From Mesorhizobium sp. NZP2298 (GTDB lineage Bacteria; Pseudomonadota; Alphaproteobacteria; Rhizobiales; Rhizobiaceae): DNA of 64,000 bases. The translations under genes and the position numbers were made by a program. The notes under the pieces were generated by a model. That model had not been told where the DNA came from, did no database searches, and saw nothing but the letters and a program-made list of their open reading frames with translations. This document shows positions 50,130-58,447 of the stretch, in pieces (the first letter of the stretch is position 1; every line of letters begins with the position of its first letter). The DNA lies in contig NZ_CP033365.1 of assembly GCF_013170825.1 (NCBI RefSeq), positions 434,001-498,000 of the forward strand, read 5' to 3'.

Positions 50130-50243
50130 CCTTTACCTCCCCCGTTGATGGAGGAGGTCGCCGCGGTGCGGCGGGTGCGGGTGACGGCGCTTCACCCAAC
50201 CCCGGACCTTCGGTCCGACCCTCCCATCAAGGGGAGGGTAAGG
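50130..50243. repeat. Inverted-repeat intergenic element, second copy
   Basis: Ends at 50130-50155 and 50218-50243 are imperfect inverted repeats (CCTTTACCTCCCCC...GATGGAGG and CCCTCCCATC...GAGGGTAAGG). The interior has GCCGCGGTGCGGC and ACCCCGGACCTTCGGTCCG hairpins. The ends resemble those of 40450-40589, though interior modules differ. It fills the gap between caiD and the esterase. Confidence 0.7.
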
Positions 50244-50247
50244 TGGC

Positions 50248-51030
50248 TCACTTCCCCTTCCACACCGGATCGCGCTTTTCGGCGAAGGCGCGGAAACCTT
50301 CCATATTGTCTTCGGAGCCGTAGAGGACATCAACCGTCGCCAACTGGCGGCGCGTCACCTTGTTCATGGCGTCCTGGAAGGTCAGCGCTTCGGCCACCCG
50401 TGCAGTCTCCTTGATCGCCGCGAACACCAGCGGCGGACCACTGGCCAGCAGGCGGGCGATCTCCCAGACGCGGTCCTCGAGCTTTTCCTTGGGCAGCACC
50501 TCGTTGACCAGGCCCCAGCGATGCGCCTCGGCGACATCCATCCAGCGGCCGGTGAGCAGGAGATCCATGGCGACATGATAGGGGATGCGCTTGGGCAGCT
50601 TGATCGTCGCCGCATCGGCCAGCGTGCCGGCGCGGATTTCCGGCAGTGCGAAGGAAGAGTGGTCGGAGGCGTAGATGAGGTCGCAGGACAGCGCCAGTTC
50701 GAAGCCGCCGCCCACCGCCATGCCGTTCACGCAAGCGATGACCGGCTTGTTCAGGTCGCGCAGTTCCTGCAGCCCGGCAAAGCCGCCTACGCCATAATCG
50801 CCGTCGACCGCATCGCCGCCGGCGGCGGCTTTCAGGTCCCAGCCGGCGCAGAAGAACTTGTCGCCAGCGGTCTTGACGATGGCGACGCGCAGTTCCGGAT
50901 CGTCGCGGAACGCCTTGAAGGTTTCGCCCATCAGCCGCGACGTCTTCAGGTCGATGGCATTGGCCTTGGGCCGGTCCAGGGTGACCTCGAGGATCGAGCC
51001 TTCCCGGCGGGTCGAAATGACGTCAGACAT
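50248..51030 (-). CDS. caiD: Crotonobetainyl-CoA hydratase / carnitinyl-CoA dehydratase CaiD
   Basis: CaiD interconverts crotonobetainyl-CoA and L-carnitinyl-CoA. The 260-residue crotonase follows E. coli CaiD over its length: GSILEVTLDRPKANAIDLKT, FFCAGWDLKAAA, GGFAGLQELRDLNKPVIA, GGGFELALSCDLI with the oxyanion glycines, SSFALPEIRAG and the near-identical end AFAEKRDPVWKGK. The catalytic glutamates lie in the SFALPEIRAG region and nearby. It overlaps the CoA ligase stop by eight bases. A general enoyl-CoA hydratase is the alternative, but context and end sequence favour CaiD. Confidence 0.9.
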   Translation of the reverse strand: MSDVISTRREGSILEVTLDRPKANAIDLKTSRLMGETFKAFRDDPELRVAIVKTAGDKFFCAGWDLKAAAGGDAVDGDYGVGGFAGLQELRDLNKPVIACVNGMAVGGGFELALSCDLIYASDHSSFALPEIRAGTLADAATIKLPKRIPYHVAMDLLLTGRWMDVAEAHRWGLVNEVLPKEKLEDRVWEIARLLASGPPLVFAAIKETARVAEALTFQDAMNKVTRRQLATVDVLYGSEDNMEGFRAFAEKRDPVWKGK

Positions 51031-53107
51031 TCTTGTTTTCTCCCAGCACCAGCAGCGCGTCGGCGATCCAGGCGCCCTTGCCTTCGACGCAGACGATCAG
51101 CGGGTTGATGTCGAGTTCCTCGATCTCGCCGGCATTCTTCTGCACGAAGCCGGCAATGCCCGCGATGGCGTCGATGGCGGCCGCGACGTCGGCCTTCGGC
51201 CGGCCGCGATAGCCTTCGAGCAGCGGGAACAGCTTCAGGCCGCGCAATGCCGCCTCGATGTCGTCGCGGGTCGCCGGGAGCATCAAGGTGACGCTGTCGC
51301 GCAGCAATTCGACCAGAACGCCGCCGGTGCCGAGCGTCATGACCGCGCCGAACATCGGATCGCGGGTGAAGCCGACAATCAGTTCGGCAACGCCGTCGCG
51401 CACCATGCGTTCGACATAGAGGCCGGTGCCGAGCGGCAGCAGATCATGCGCCGCCGTGCTGACGGATTCCGCGTCCTTGAGGTTGAGCTTGACGGCGCCG
51501 ACCTCGGATTTGTGGGTGACGCCCAGCGCCTTCAGGGCGACGGGAAAGCCGAGCGCCATCGAGGAAATCACTGCCTCGACCGCATTGCCGGCACGCTCGC
51601 CCTTCGGCACGGGAAGCCCGGCCTTGATGAGCCGCCCCTTGGCTTCGGCCTCGTCAGGCGTGACATGCTCGCCGCCGGCGGCACCGGCAGCTGACGTGTC
51701 GACCGGCTGCGCCTGCGGTTCAGCCCACGCCCAGCCGATGAAGGCCGCCGCGCCAGCGGCATCCATGGCCTCGGAAATGCCGAACAACGGCACCATGCCG
51801 CGCGCCATCAGTTCGGCGGTGTATTCCTCGGGCAGGTTCTCCGGCAGCGAGGAGACGATGGCGCCATGCGCCTTGTTCGTCTTCAGAGCCGATTCGAAGG
51901 CGCGCAGCGTCGCCCACCAGTCGGTGACCGAGCAGCGATCCGGACGCGGGAAATCGAGCACCAGCATGTTGAGGTCGAAGCCGCCCGACACCATGGCGGT
52001 GAAGGTGGCGGTCATCGCCGGCTCGTTGTTCCAGATGAAGGTGTGATAGTCCAACGGGTTGGCGACCGCGACCAGCGGCCCAAGCGTTGATTTGACATGG
52101 GCGCGGTGCTGTTCCGTCAGAACCGGGAAGTTGACCCAGCGCCCTTCGGCGCTGTCGGCCATGACGGAGGCTTCGCCGCCGGAACAGCTCATCGACGATA
52201 GTTTGTACCCCGGCAGCGGACCGGTGATGTGCAGCAGCTTCAGCGCCTCGATGAAGGCCGGGATGGAATCGACGCGGGCAATTCCAAGCCGCCTCAGAAA
52301 GGCGCCCGAGGCCGCATCCGAGCCGGCGAGCGAGGCGGTGTGCGAGACGGTCGCCTGCCGCGCCTGTTCGGAGCGGCCAACCTTCATGGCGATGATCGGC
52401 TTTTTTAGCTCGCGCGCCCTGGCGGCCAAGCGTTCGAAGCCGGCTACGGAGTCAAAAGCCTCGATGTGCAGGCCCAGCGATGTCACACGCTCATCCTCGA
52501 TCAGGCCGAGCGCCATTTCGGACAGGCCGGTCTGCGCCTGGTTGCCGGCGGTCATCAGGAAGGCGATCGGCAAGCCACGCTTCTGCATCGTCATGTTGAT
52601 GGCGATGTTGGAGGACTGGGTGATGATGGCTACGCCCTTGCCGCCTTCCTCCAGCCTGATGCCGCCATGCTGGTCGGGCCACAGAAGCGCGCCGTCGGCA
52701 TAGTTGATCAGGCCGTAGCAGTTCGGGCCGATGATCGGCATCTGGCCGGCGGCCGCGACCAGCTCGGCCTGCAGCCGTTCGCCGTCATCGTCATAGGCCT
52801 CGGTTTCGAGGAAGCCGGCGGCAAAGCAGACGGCGCCACCGGCGCCGCGCTCGGCCAGCGCCTTGATGACCTCGATGGTCAGATGGCGGTTGACGCCGAC
52901 AAAGGCGGCATCCGGCGCGCCGGGCAGATCCGCGACGGACCGATAGGCCTTGCGGCCGGCAACCTCGTCCTTGGTCGGATGCACCGGCCAGATTTCGCCG
53001 GCAAAGCCCATCTTGATCGATTGCGCGACGACGGCGGCGGCCTGCACGCCGCCGAAGACGGCGATGGATTTCGGGCGCAGGAGACGTTCGAGTTTATGCA
53101 TGGTCAT
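51023..53107 (-). CDS. ADP-forming acyl-CoA synthetase (fused alpha-beta)
   Basis: The 694-residue protein has the ADP-forming acyl-CoA synthetase order: CoA-binding domain (residues 1-130, LRPKSIAVFGGVQ), a succinyl-CoA-ligase-like domain with the phospho-histidine in ATVSHTASLAGSDAA (about residue 260), and a C-terminal ATP-grasp domain (KGRLIKAGLPVPKG and ELIVGFTRDPMFGAVMTLGTGGV). Such enzymes couple acyl-CoA cleavage to ATP synthesis or the reverse. Here the substrate is probably a carnitine-pathway acid. Start ATG 53107 or 53101; the ribosome site is weak. Confidence 0.9.
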   Translation of the reverse strand: MTMHKLERLLRPKSIAVFGGVQAAAVVAQSIKMGFAGEIWPVHPTKDEVAGRKAYRSVADLPGAPDAAFVGVNRHLTIEVIKALAERGAGGAVCFAAGFLETEAYDDDGERLQAELVAAAGQMPIIGPNCYGLINYADGALLWPDQHGGIRLEEGGKGVAIITQSSNIAINMTMQKRGLPIAFLMTAGNQAQTGLSEMALGLIEDERVTSLGLHIEAFDSVAGFERLAARARELKKPIIAMKVGRSEQARQATVSHTASLAGSDAASGAFLRRLGIARVDSIPAFIEALKLLHITGPLPGYKLSSMSCSGGEASVMADSAEGRWVNFPVLTEQHRAHVKSTLGPLVAVANPLDYHTFIWNNEPAMTATFTAMVSGGFDLNMLVLDFPRPDRCSVTDWWATLRAFESALKTNKAHGAIVSSLPENLPEEYTAELMARGMVPLFGISEAMDAAGAAAFIGWAWAEPQAQPVDTSAAGAAGGEHVTPDEAEAKGRLIKAGLPVPKGERAGNAVEAVISSMALGFPVALKALGVTHKSEVGAVKLNLKDAESVSTAAHDLLPLGTGLYVERMVRDGVAELIVGFTRDPMFGAVMTLGTGGVLVELLRDSVTLMLPATRDDIEAALRGLKLFPLLEGYRGRPKADVAAAIDAIAGIAGFVQKNAGEIEELDINPLIVCVEGKGAWIADALLVLGENKNV

Positions 53108-53117
53108 CTTTTCGTTT

Positions 53118-53189
53118 GAGCGCGATCTCAGGACAAACGATCTCGTTTGCCCGACAAGACCGTATCCCGGCTTGGGCGATCATGCTCTA
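53118..53189. repeat. Rhizobial palindromic element between two catabolic genes
   Basis: GAGCGCGATC at the left and GATCATGCTC at the right are imperfect inverted ends. Inside, CAAACGA and TCGTTTG (53134-53149) form a palindrome with a two-base spacer. The acyl-CoA dehydrogenase stop codon (TAG, minus strand, 53187-53189) is the end of the element read as TAGAGCATGATCG. Confidence 0.65.
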
Positions 53190-54350
53190 AGCTCCGAACG
53201 GACGCAGCAGCGCCCGCGAAATAATATGTCGCTGAATCTCCGACGTGCCTTCCCAGATGCGCTCGACGCGGGCGTCCCGCCAGATACGCTCCAGCGGCAG
53301 GTCGTCCATCAGCCCCATGCCCCCATGGATCTGGATCGCTTCGTCGGCGACGTAGGCCAGCATTTCGGTGGCCTTCAGCTTGGCCATGGCCATGTCCTGG
53401 TCGGTGACCGTGCCCTGATCGTATTTCCAGCCGGCTTCGAACACCATCAGGTCGGCGGCTTTCAGTTCCGTGGCCATGTCGGCGAGCTTGAACGACACAC
53501 CCTGGAACTTGCCGATCTGCTGGCCGAACTGCTGGCGCTGCGCGGAATACTCGATGGCGTGGCCGAGCGCCCGCTCGGCTCGGCCGAGACAGGTGGCGCC
53601 AACCTGCAGGCGGGTGGCGCCCAGCCAGGAATTGGCGACCTCGAAACCCTTGTGTACTTCGCCAAGCACCTGGCTTGCCGGCAGCCGGCAATCGTCGAAT
53701 TCGAGGATGGCGTTGGTGTAGCCGCGATGCGAGACATTGCGGTAGCCGTCGCGCACCGTGAATCCCTTGGTGCCCTTGTCGACGAAGAAGGCGGTGATCT
53801 TCTTGCGTTTTCCACGCGCGGTTTCTTCCTCTCCCGAGGCCATGAAGCAAATCGCGAAATCCGCGAGATCGGCGTGGGAGATAAAGTGCTTGGTGCCGTT
53901 CAGCACCCAGTCGTCGCCATCCTGCACCGCGGTCGCCTTCATGCCGCGCAGATCCGAGCCGGCGCCCGGCTCGGTCATCGCCAGGCAATCCCACTTCTCG
54001 CCGCGAATGCACGGGAACAGATATTTTTCGCGCTGCTCCGGCGTGCCGGCGAGCAAGATGTTGGAGGGACGCGCAACGCAAGTCCAATGCAGCGCGTAAT
54101 TGGCGCGGCCGAGTTCCTTTTCGTAGAGCAGCCAGGTCACCGTATCGAGGCCCGCACCGCCAACGTCCGCCGGCATGTTGGCGGCGTAGAGGCCGGCCTC
54201 GATCGCCTTGGCCTTTATCTCCTCGATCAGGTCGCGGCTAAGCACGCCAGTGCGCTCTACCTCGCGCTCATGCGGGTAAAGCTCGTTCTCGACGAAGGCA
54301 CGCGTCGTCTCGACAATGAGCTTCTGTTCCTCCGACAGCCCGAAATCCAT
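53187..54350 (-). CDS. Acyl-CoA dehydrogenase, probably for gamma-butyrobetainyl-CoA
   Basis: The 387-residue flavoprotein has the family signatures: MDFGLSEEQKLIVETTRAF, CLAMTEPGAGSDLRGMKA (FAD/substrate), ISHADLADFAICF, RQQFGQQIGKFQGVSFKLADM and the C-terminal IHGGMGLMDDLPLERIWRDARVERIWEGTSEIQRHII with the catalytic glutamate. It would oxidise an acyl-CoA to the enoyl-CoA used by CaiD. Sequence is not close to E. coli CaiA, so substrate is inferred from place. Starts four bases after the dehydrogenase stop. Confidence 0.93.
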   Translation of the reverse strand: MDFGLSEEQKLIVETTRAFVENELYPHEREVERTGVLSRDLIEEIKAKAIEAGLYAANMPADVGGAGLDTVTWLLYEKELGRANYALHWTCVARPSNILLAGTPEQREKYLFPCIRGEKWDCLAMTEPGAGSDLRGMKATAVQDGDDWVLNGTKHFISHADLADFAICFMASGEEETARGKRKKITAFFVDKGTKGFTVRDGYRNVSHRGYTNAILEFDDCRLPASQVLGEVHKGFEVANSWLGATRLQVGATCLGRAERALGHAIEYSAQRQQFGQQIGKFQGVSFKLADMATELKAADLMVFEAGWKYDQGTVTDQDMAMAKLKATEMLAYVADEAIQIHGGMGLMDDLPLERIWRDARVERIWEGTSEIQRHIISRALLRPFGA

Positions 54351-54354
54351 GGTC

Positions 54355-55449
54355 TCAGCCTTTCTTCTTTTTCTTCGGCTTTTCCGCCTTCTTCACCGGC
54401 TTGGAGGCCTTGGCCTTTTCTGCAGCCTTTGAGGCCGCCGGCTTCTTCGCCGCCAGCTTGGCCAACTGCTTGGTATAGTCCTTGTGCAAGGCGCCCGCGC
54501 CCCAGCCCTTGCCCTTGTTCTGCTTCGACAGCGCATCCATGATCGCGACCAGATTGTCGTCGCGGATCTTTTCCAGTTCGCGGATCGACAGGCCGTGCGC
54601 CTGGTCGTCCGACTGGGTGGCGATCAGGTCGACCAGCTCATCGTTGAATTCGGGCACGTCCATGAGCTTGGTCCACGGCCATTTCAGGCACGGCCCGAAC
54701 TGCGCCATGAAGTGGCGCATGCCGGCCTCGCCGCCTGCAACGCGATAGACCTGGAACATGCCCATCTGCGCCCAGCGCAGGCCGAAGCCGTAGCGCATGA
54801 TGTCGTCGAGTTCCTCGACCGTGCAGATGCCGTCCTTGATCAGCCACAGCGCCTCGCGCCAGGCCGCTTCGAGCAGGCGATCGCCGACGAAGGCTTCGAT
54901 CTCCTTGCGGATGACGACCGGCTTCATACCGATCGAGGCATAGATCTCCTTGGCGACCTCGATGGCCTCGGGGAAGGTCTGATCGCCGCCGACGATTTCG
55001 ACCAACGGCAGGAGGTAGACCGGATTGAACGGATGGCCGACGACCAGCCGCTCCGGGTGCTTCTTCATCGCCACCTGCATGTCGGTCGGCTTGATGCCGG
55101 AGGTCGAAGAGCCGACAATGGCGTTGGCCGGCGCATGGGCGTCGATCTCGGCCAGCACCTTGTGCTTGAGGTCAAGCCGTTCCGGCACGCTTTCCTGGAT
55201 GAAGTCGGCATCGGCCACCGCCTCGGCTATGGTCTTGGCGAAGGTCAGCTTGCCCTCTTTCGGCAAGCCGCCGGGCACCATCTGCTTGTAGGCGCGGCGC
55301 GCGCCCTTCATCACTTCCGATACCTTGCGCGAGGCTTCCGGGTCCGGATCAAAGATCGACACGTCGATGCCGTTGAGCAGCAGCCGCGCCACCCAGCCGG
55401 CGCCGATGACACCACCGCCAATGGCGGCTGCCTTGTTGATGATGCTCAT
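54355..55449 (-). CDS. L-carnitine 3-dehydrogenase with a lysine-rich C-terminal tail
   Basis: The enzyme oxidises L-carnitine to 3-dehydrocarnitine with NAD. The 364-residue protein has the Rossmann motif GGGVIGAGWVARLLLNG (residues 11-27), FIQESVPERLDLK, SSTSGIKPTDMQ, VVGHPFNPVYLLPLVEIVGG and FVGDRLLEAAWREAL of the 3-hydroxyacyl-CoA-dehydrogenase-like carnitine dehydrogenases. Standard enzymes end near residue 320, and some rhizobial ones carry a thioesterase domain. Here the end is a tail with 14 lysines in the last 33 residues. ATGA overlap with the upstream HD gene. Confidence 0.9.
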   Translation of the reverse strand: MSIINKAAAIGGGVIGAGWVARLLLNGIDVSIFDPDPEASRKVSEVMKGARRAYKQMVPGGLPKEGKLTFAKTIAEAVADADFIQESVPERLDLKHKVLAEIDAHAPANAIVGSSTSGIKPTDMQVAMKKHPERLVVGHPFNPVYLLPLVEIVGGDQTFPEAIEVAKEIYASIGMKPVVIRKEIEAFVGDRLLEAAWREALWLIKDGICTVEELDDIMRYGFGLRWAQMGMFQVYRVAGGEAGMRHFMAQFGPCLKWPWTKLMDVPEFNDELVDLIATQSDDQAHGLSIRELEKIRDDNLVAIMDALSKQNKGKGWGAGALHKDYTKQLAKLAAKKPAASKAAEKAKASKPVKKAEKPKKKKKG

Positions 55450-56075
55450 GCGGAAGCTCCGGTTCTTGTCCTGGCTGTTTCGGGATCGACGAGAGGCACG
55501 CGCTCGCCGGCGCGGATCACCGCGGGGTCGTAGGCCTTGCGGGCGAAGACTTCGAGCACGAAGGGCCGAAAGAATTCGATCGGCAGCGTCTCGTAATCGG
55601 GATCAAAACTCGACTGGTCCCAGCGTTCGCAGAACTGGTCGCAGTCGTCGAAATAGGCATGGCCGGCGAAGCGGTCGCGCGCATGACGGTTGCCGCCGAG
55701 ATGGTGGGCGTAATAGAGCCGCTGGAAATCGCCGTGCTTCTCCACCACCCAGGTGCATTGCTCGCGCACGAAGGGTTTCAGGATCGAAGCGGCATATTCG
55801 TCGTGGTTGTAAGGGGCATAGATGTCGCCGATATCGTGCAGCAGCGCGCAGGCGATCCAGTCGGTGTCGGCGCCGTCGCGCCAGGCGCGCGTCGCCGCCT
55901 GCAGCGAATGGCCAAGCCGGGTGATCTTGTAGCCCGACAGGCCCTCATCGAGCTGCACCAGCGCATCGAGCAGCCGATCGCCGGTCTTGGCGGCATAGTC
56001 GATTTCATGGGCGGTCAGGAACTCGTAGTCGTCCTTGTCGCCATCCTTCATCGCGGTGAATTTGACGGTTGTCAT
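55446..56075 (-). CDS. HD-domain protein, possible diiron oxygenase (PhnZ/TmpB-like)
   Basis: The 209-residue protein has HD-domain ligands H56 (ITRLGHSLQAA), H80-D81 (CALLHDIGD), H91, H114 (VEKHGDFQ) and a candidate aspartate D153 (ERWDQSSFDPD). The 24-residue step from H56 to the HD pair and the RWD motif at the end match the PhnZ/TmpB group of O2-using diiron enzymes better than nucleotide phosphohydrolases. It lies between the BKACE and dehydrogenase genes, so the substrate is likely a quaternary amine. GGAGGG precedes ATG 56075. Confidence 0.8.
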   Translation of the reverse strand: MTTVKFTAMKDGDKDDYEFLTAHEIDYAAKTGDRLLDALVQLDEGLSGYKITRLGHSLQAATRAWRDGADTDWIACALLHDIGDIYAPYNHDEYAASILKPFVREQCTWVVEKHGDFQRLYYAHHLGGNRHARDRFAGHAYFDDCDQFCERWDQSSFDPDYETLPIEFFRPFVLEVFARKAYDPAVIRAGERVPLVDPETARTRTGASA

Positions 56076-56092
56076 TCTGGACGCCCTCCAAA

Positions 56093-57010
56093 CTATGCCG
56101 CGATCGGCGCCCGCTTGGTCAGGTTGAGCTTCTTGCGCACTTCCTCCGGCCCCAGGATCCGAGCGCCGAGATTGGTGACGATGCTGGCGGCACGCTCGAC
56201 CAGCTGCGCATTGGTGGCCAGTACGCCCTTGTCCAGCCAGAGGTTGTCTTCCAGCCCGACGCGGACATTGCCGCCGGCGAGCACCGCGGCCGCGGCATAG
56301 GCCATCTGGTTGCGGCCGATGGAAAAGGCCGACCAGTTCCAGGTCGACGGCACGTTGTTGACCATGGCCATGAAGGTGTTGAGATCGTCCGGCGCGCCCC
56401 ATGGCACGCCCATGCAGAGCTGCACCAGCGCGTCGGGGTTGAGCACCTTTTCCTCGACCAGCTGCTTGGCGAACCAGAGATGGCCAGTGTCGAAAGCCTC
56501 GATCTCGGGCTTGACGCCGAGCGCCGTCATCATGCCGCCCATGGCGCGCAGCATGCCGGGCGTGTTGGTCATCACATAGTCCGCTTCGGCGAAGTTCATG
56601 GTGCCGCAGTCGAGCGTGCAGATTTCCGGCAGGCACTGGCGCACATGTTCCATGCGGTTGGTGGCGCCGCCCATGTCGGTGCCTTTTTCGTTGAGCGGCA
56701 GCGGTGCTTCTGGCGAGCCGAACACCATGTCGCCGCCCATGCCGGCGGTGAGGTTCAGGATGACGTCGACGTCTGCCGCGCGGATGCGCTCGGTCACTTC
56801 GCGATAGAGGTGGACGTCGCGCCGGGGCTTGCCGGTCTCGGGGTCGCGCACATGGCAGTGGACGATCGCGGCACCGGCCTTGGCCGCGTCAATGGCCGAA
56901 TCGGCGATCTGCTTGGGCGAGCGCGGCACATGCGGGCTGCGATCCTGGGAGCCGCCGGATCCGGTCACGGCACAGGTAATGAAGACCTCACGGTTCATCG
57001 CGAGCGGCAT
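56093..57010 (-). CDS. BKACE-family 3-dehydrocarnitine cleavage enzyme
   Basis: Beta-keto acid cleavage enzymes (DUF849) use acetyl-CoA to cut beta-keto acids; with 3-dehydrocarnitine the products are betainyl-CoA and acetoacetate. The 305-residue protein has the zinc motif AAIVHCHVRDPETGKP (about residues 50-65), MGGDMVFGSPEAPLP, LDCGTMNFAEADYVMTNTP and GNVRVGLEDNLW. ATG 57010 follows GGAGGAG. It is first in the operon and divergent from the regulator. Assignment to dehydrocarnitine rests on the adjacent carnitine dehydrogenase. Confidence 0.92.
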   Translation of the reverse strand: MPLAMNREVFITCAVTGSGGSQDRSPHVPRSPKQIADSAIDAAKAGAAIVHCHVRDPETGKPRRDVHLYREVTERIRAADVDVILNLTAGMGGDMVFGSPEAPLPLNEKGTDMGGATNRMEHVRQCLPEICTLDCGTMNFAEADYVMTNTPGMLRAMGGMMTALGVKPEIEAFDTGHLWFAKQLVEEKVLNPDALVQLCMGVPWGAPDDLNTFMAMVNNVPSTWNWSAFSIGRNQMAYAAAAVLAGGNVRVGLEDNLWLDKGVLATNAQLVERAASIVTNLGARILGPEEVRKKLNLTKRAPIAA

Positions 57011-57089
57011 GGAATTCTCCTCCCAATTCGAACAGAGGCATAACATTGCGCGACTTGCAGGGGACTGCTTTGCGCTTTACGAAGATGAC

Positions 57090-58070
57090 ATGATAAAAAA
57101 CGAAAAAGCGACAATCTTTCGTGCCGAGCAGTCGCCGCTCAGGGTGACGCTGCTGGTGTTCTCCGGGGCGTCCATCATGTGCGTGGCATGCGCCGTCGAT
57201 CCGCTGCGTGCCGCCAACCGTATTGCCGGCGAAACCCTGTTCGACTTCAAGCTGGTTTCGGTGACCGGGGAGGCACCGGTCACGACATGCGGCCTGCCCG
57301 TGGCGGTCAGCGGCCGGTTCGATGCGACGGAGCCAACCGATGTCCTGGTCGTGGTCGCGGGCTTCGGCACGCAGAACTATGCCACGTCGGCCTTGCTCGC
57401 CGGCCTGCGCCGCGCGGCGCGCTCGGCTCGCGCCTGTGGCGGCGTCGAGGCGGGTACATGGCTGGTGGCGCGCGCCGGCCTGCTGGAGGGGCGCAGCGCC
57501 ACCACCCATTGGGAGGACATGGAGGATTTTTCGTCGGCCTTTCCAGGCGTCGACGTGCGCCCTGATCGATACATCATCGATGGGCCGGTCTTCACCACCG
57601 GCGGCGCCTCGCCGACGCTGGACCTGATGCTGCACCTGATCCGCACCCGTCTCGGCATGGCCGTGGCGCTGGATGTGGCAAGCGCGTTCATCTACGATCA
57701 GGCGCGGGTGGCTACCGACGCGCAGCCGCTGGTCTCGCTTGGCCGGCTCGACGGCTACGATCCACGCCTGGCGCAGGCCATCCGGCTGATGGAAGCGCAT
57801 GTCGACCAGCCGCTCACCATAGAAGCCATAGCAAAGCGCGCCGGCGTGACGGCGCGGACCCTGGAAAGCATCTTTCGCAAGTCGATCGGCGAGACGCCTG
57901 GCGCCTATTATCTGAGGCTGCGCCTGGGCGCGGCGCGCCGGCTGGTGGTCGACACCAGGGTGGCGATGGCGGATATTGCCGGGCGGACGGGATTCTCCTC
58001 CGCCGCGGCATTTTCCAGAGCGTTTTCAAGAGCATTTGGCGAAGCCCCGGTCAGGCTTCGTCGGGGTTAA
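57090..58070 (+). CDS. GlxA-type AraC family regulator, CdhR-like
   Basis: The 326-residue protein has an N-terminal DJ-1/PfpI-like domain (residues 15-190: VTLLVFSGASIMCVACAVDPL, and GTWLVARAGLLEGRSATTHWE) and a C-terminal AraC helix-turn-helix domain (LTIEAIAKRAGVTARTLESIFRKSIGETPGAYYLRLRLGAARRLV). CdhR and GbdR, which control carnitine and betaine genes in Pseudomonas, belong to this group. It is divergent from the BKACE gene with 79 bases between, so the operators must lie at 57011-57089. Ribosome site is weak. Confidence 0.9.
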   Translation: MIKNEKATIFRAEQSPLRVTLLVFSGASIMCVACAVDPLRAANRIAGETLFDFKLVSVTGEAPVTTCGLPVAVSGRFDATEPTDVLVVVAGFGTQNYATSALLAGLRRAARSARACGGVEAGTWLVARAGLLEGRSATTHWEDMEDFSSAFPGVDVRPDRYIIDGPVFTTGGASPTLDLMLHLIRTRLGMAVALDVASAFIYDQARVATDAQPLVSLGRLDGYDPRLAQAIRLMEAHVDQPLTIEAIAKRAGVTARTLESIFRKSIGETPGAYYLRLRLGAARRLVVDTRVAMADIAGRTGFSSAAAFSRAFSRAFGEAPVRLRRG

Positions 58071-58270
58071 GCCGCGTTCCGACGATCGGTGCCAGCGTCG
58101 ATCTGCGAGCGCATCTGCCTCACAAGACGGACTTCAAAACGGCTGCTGACGGCGCGATCCCATTCGTTTTTCACGTCGTCGGTCGGCCGCGGCAGCGCCA
58201 TCAGCCGGTCGATGATCGATCCGGTCTCACCGGATGAGAGCAGGGCGTCGATTTCGCGTTCGTGCTGCAT
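58067..58270 (-). CDS. Small hypothetical protein, 67 residues
   Basis: A small charged helical protein, MQHEREIDALLSSGETGSII, then PRPTDDVKNEWDRAVSSRFEVRLVRQM. AAGGAGG lies eight bases before ATG 58270, among the best ribosome sites in the window, which supports expression. Its stop overlaps the regulator stop by four bases, tail to tail. No family is recognised. Confidence 0.65.
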   Translation of the reverse strand: MQHEREIDALLSSGETGSIIDRLMALPRPTDDVKNEWDRAVSSRFEVRLVRQMRSQIDAGTDRRNAA

Positions 58271-58447
58271 ATCGGTTCGCCTCCTTCCTTTTCACCCGCC
58301 ACAACGTCACTCTTATACGAGATACGTGACGGCAGTTTGAAGGCAAGAGCGAGGTCATTGAGGGGCGGCCAGGGGCAAAACCATGTCGCCAAATGAGCGC
58401 TTTGGCGCAAAGCCGTTCCGCACGCCAAAATTCGAATCAGGTGACGT

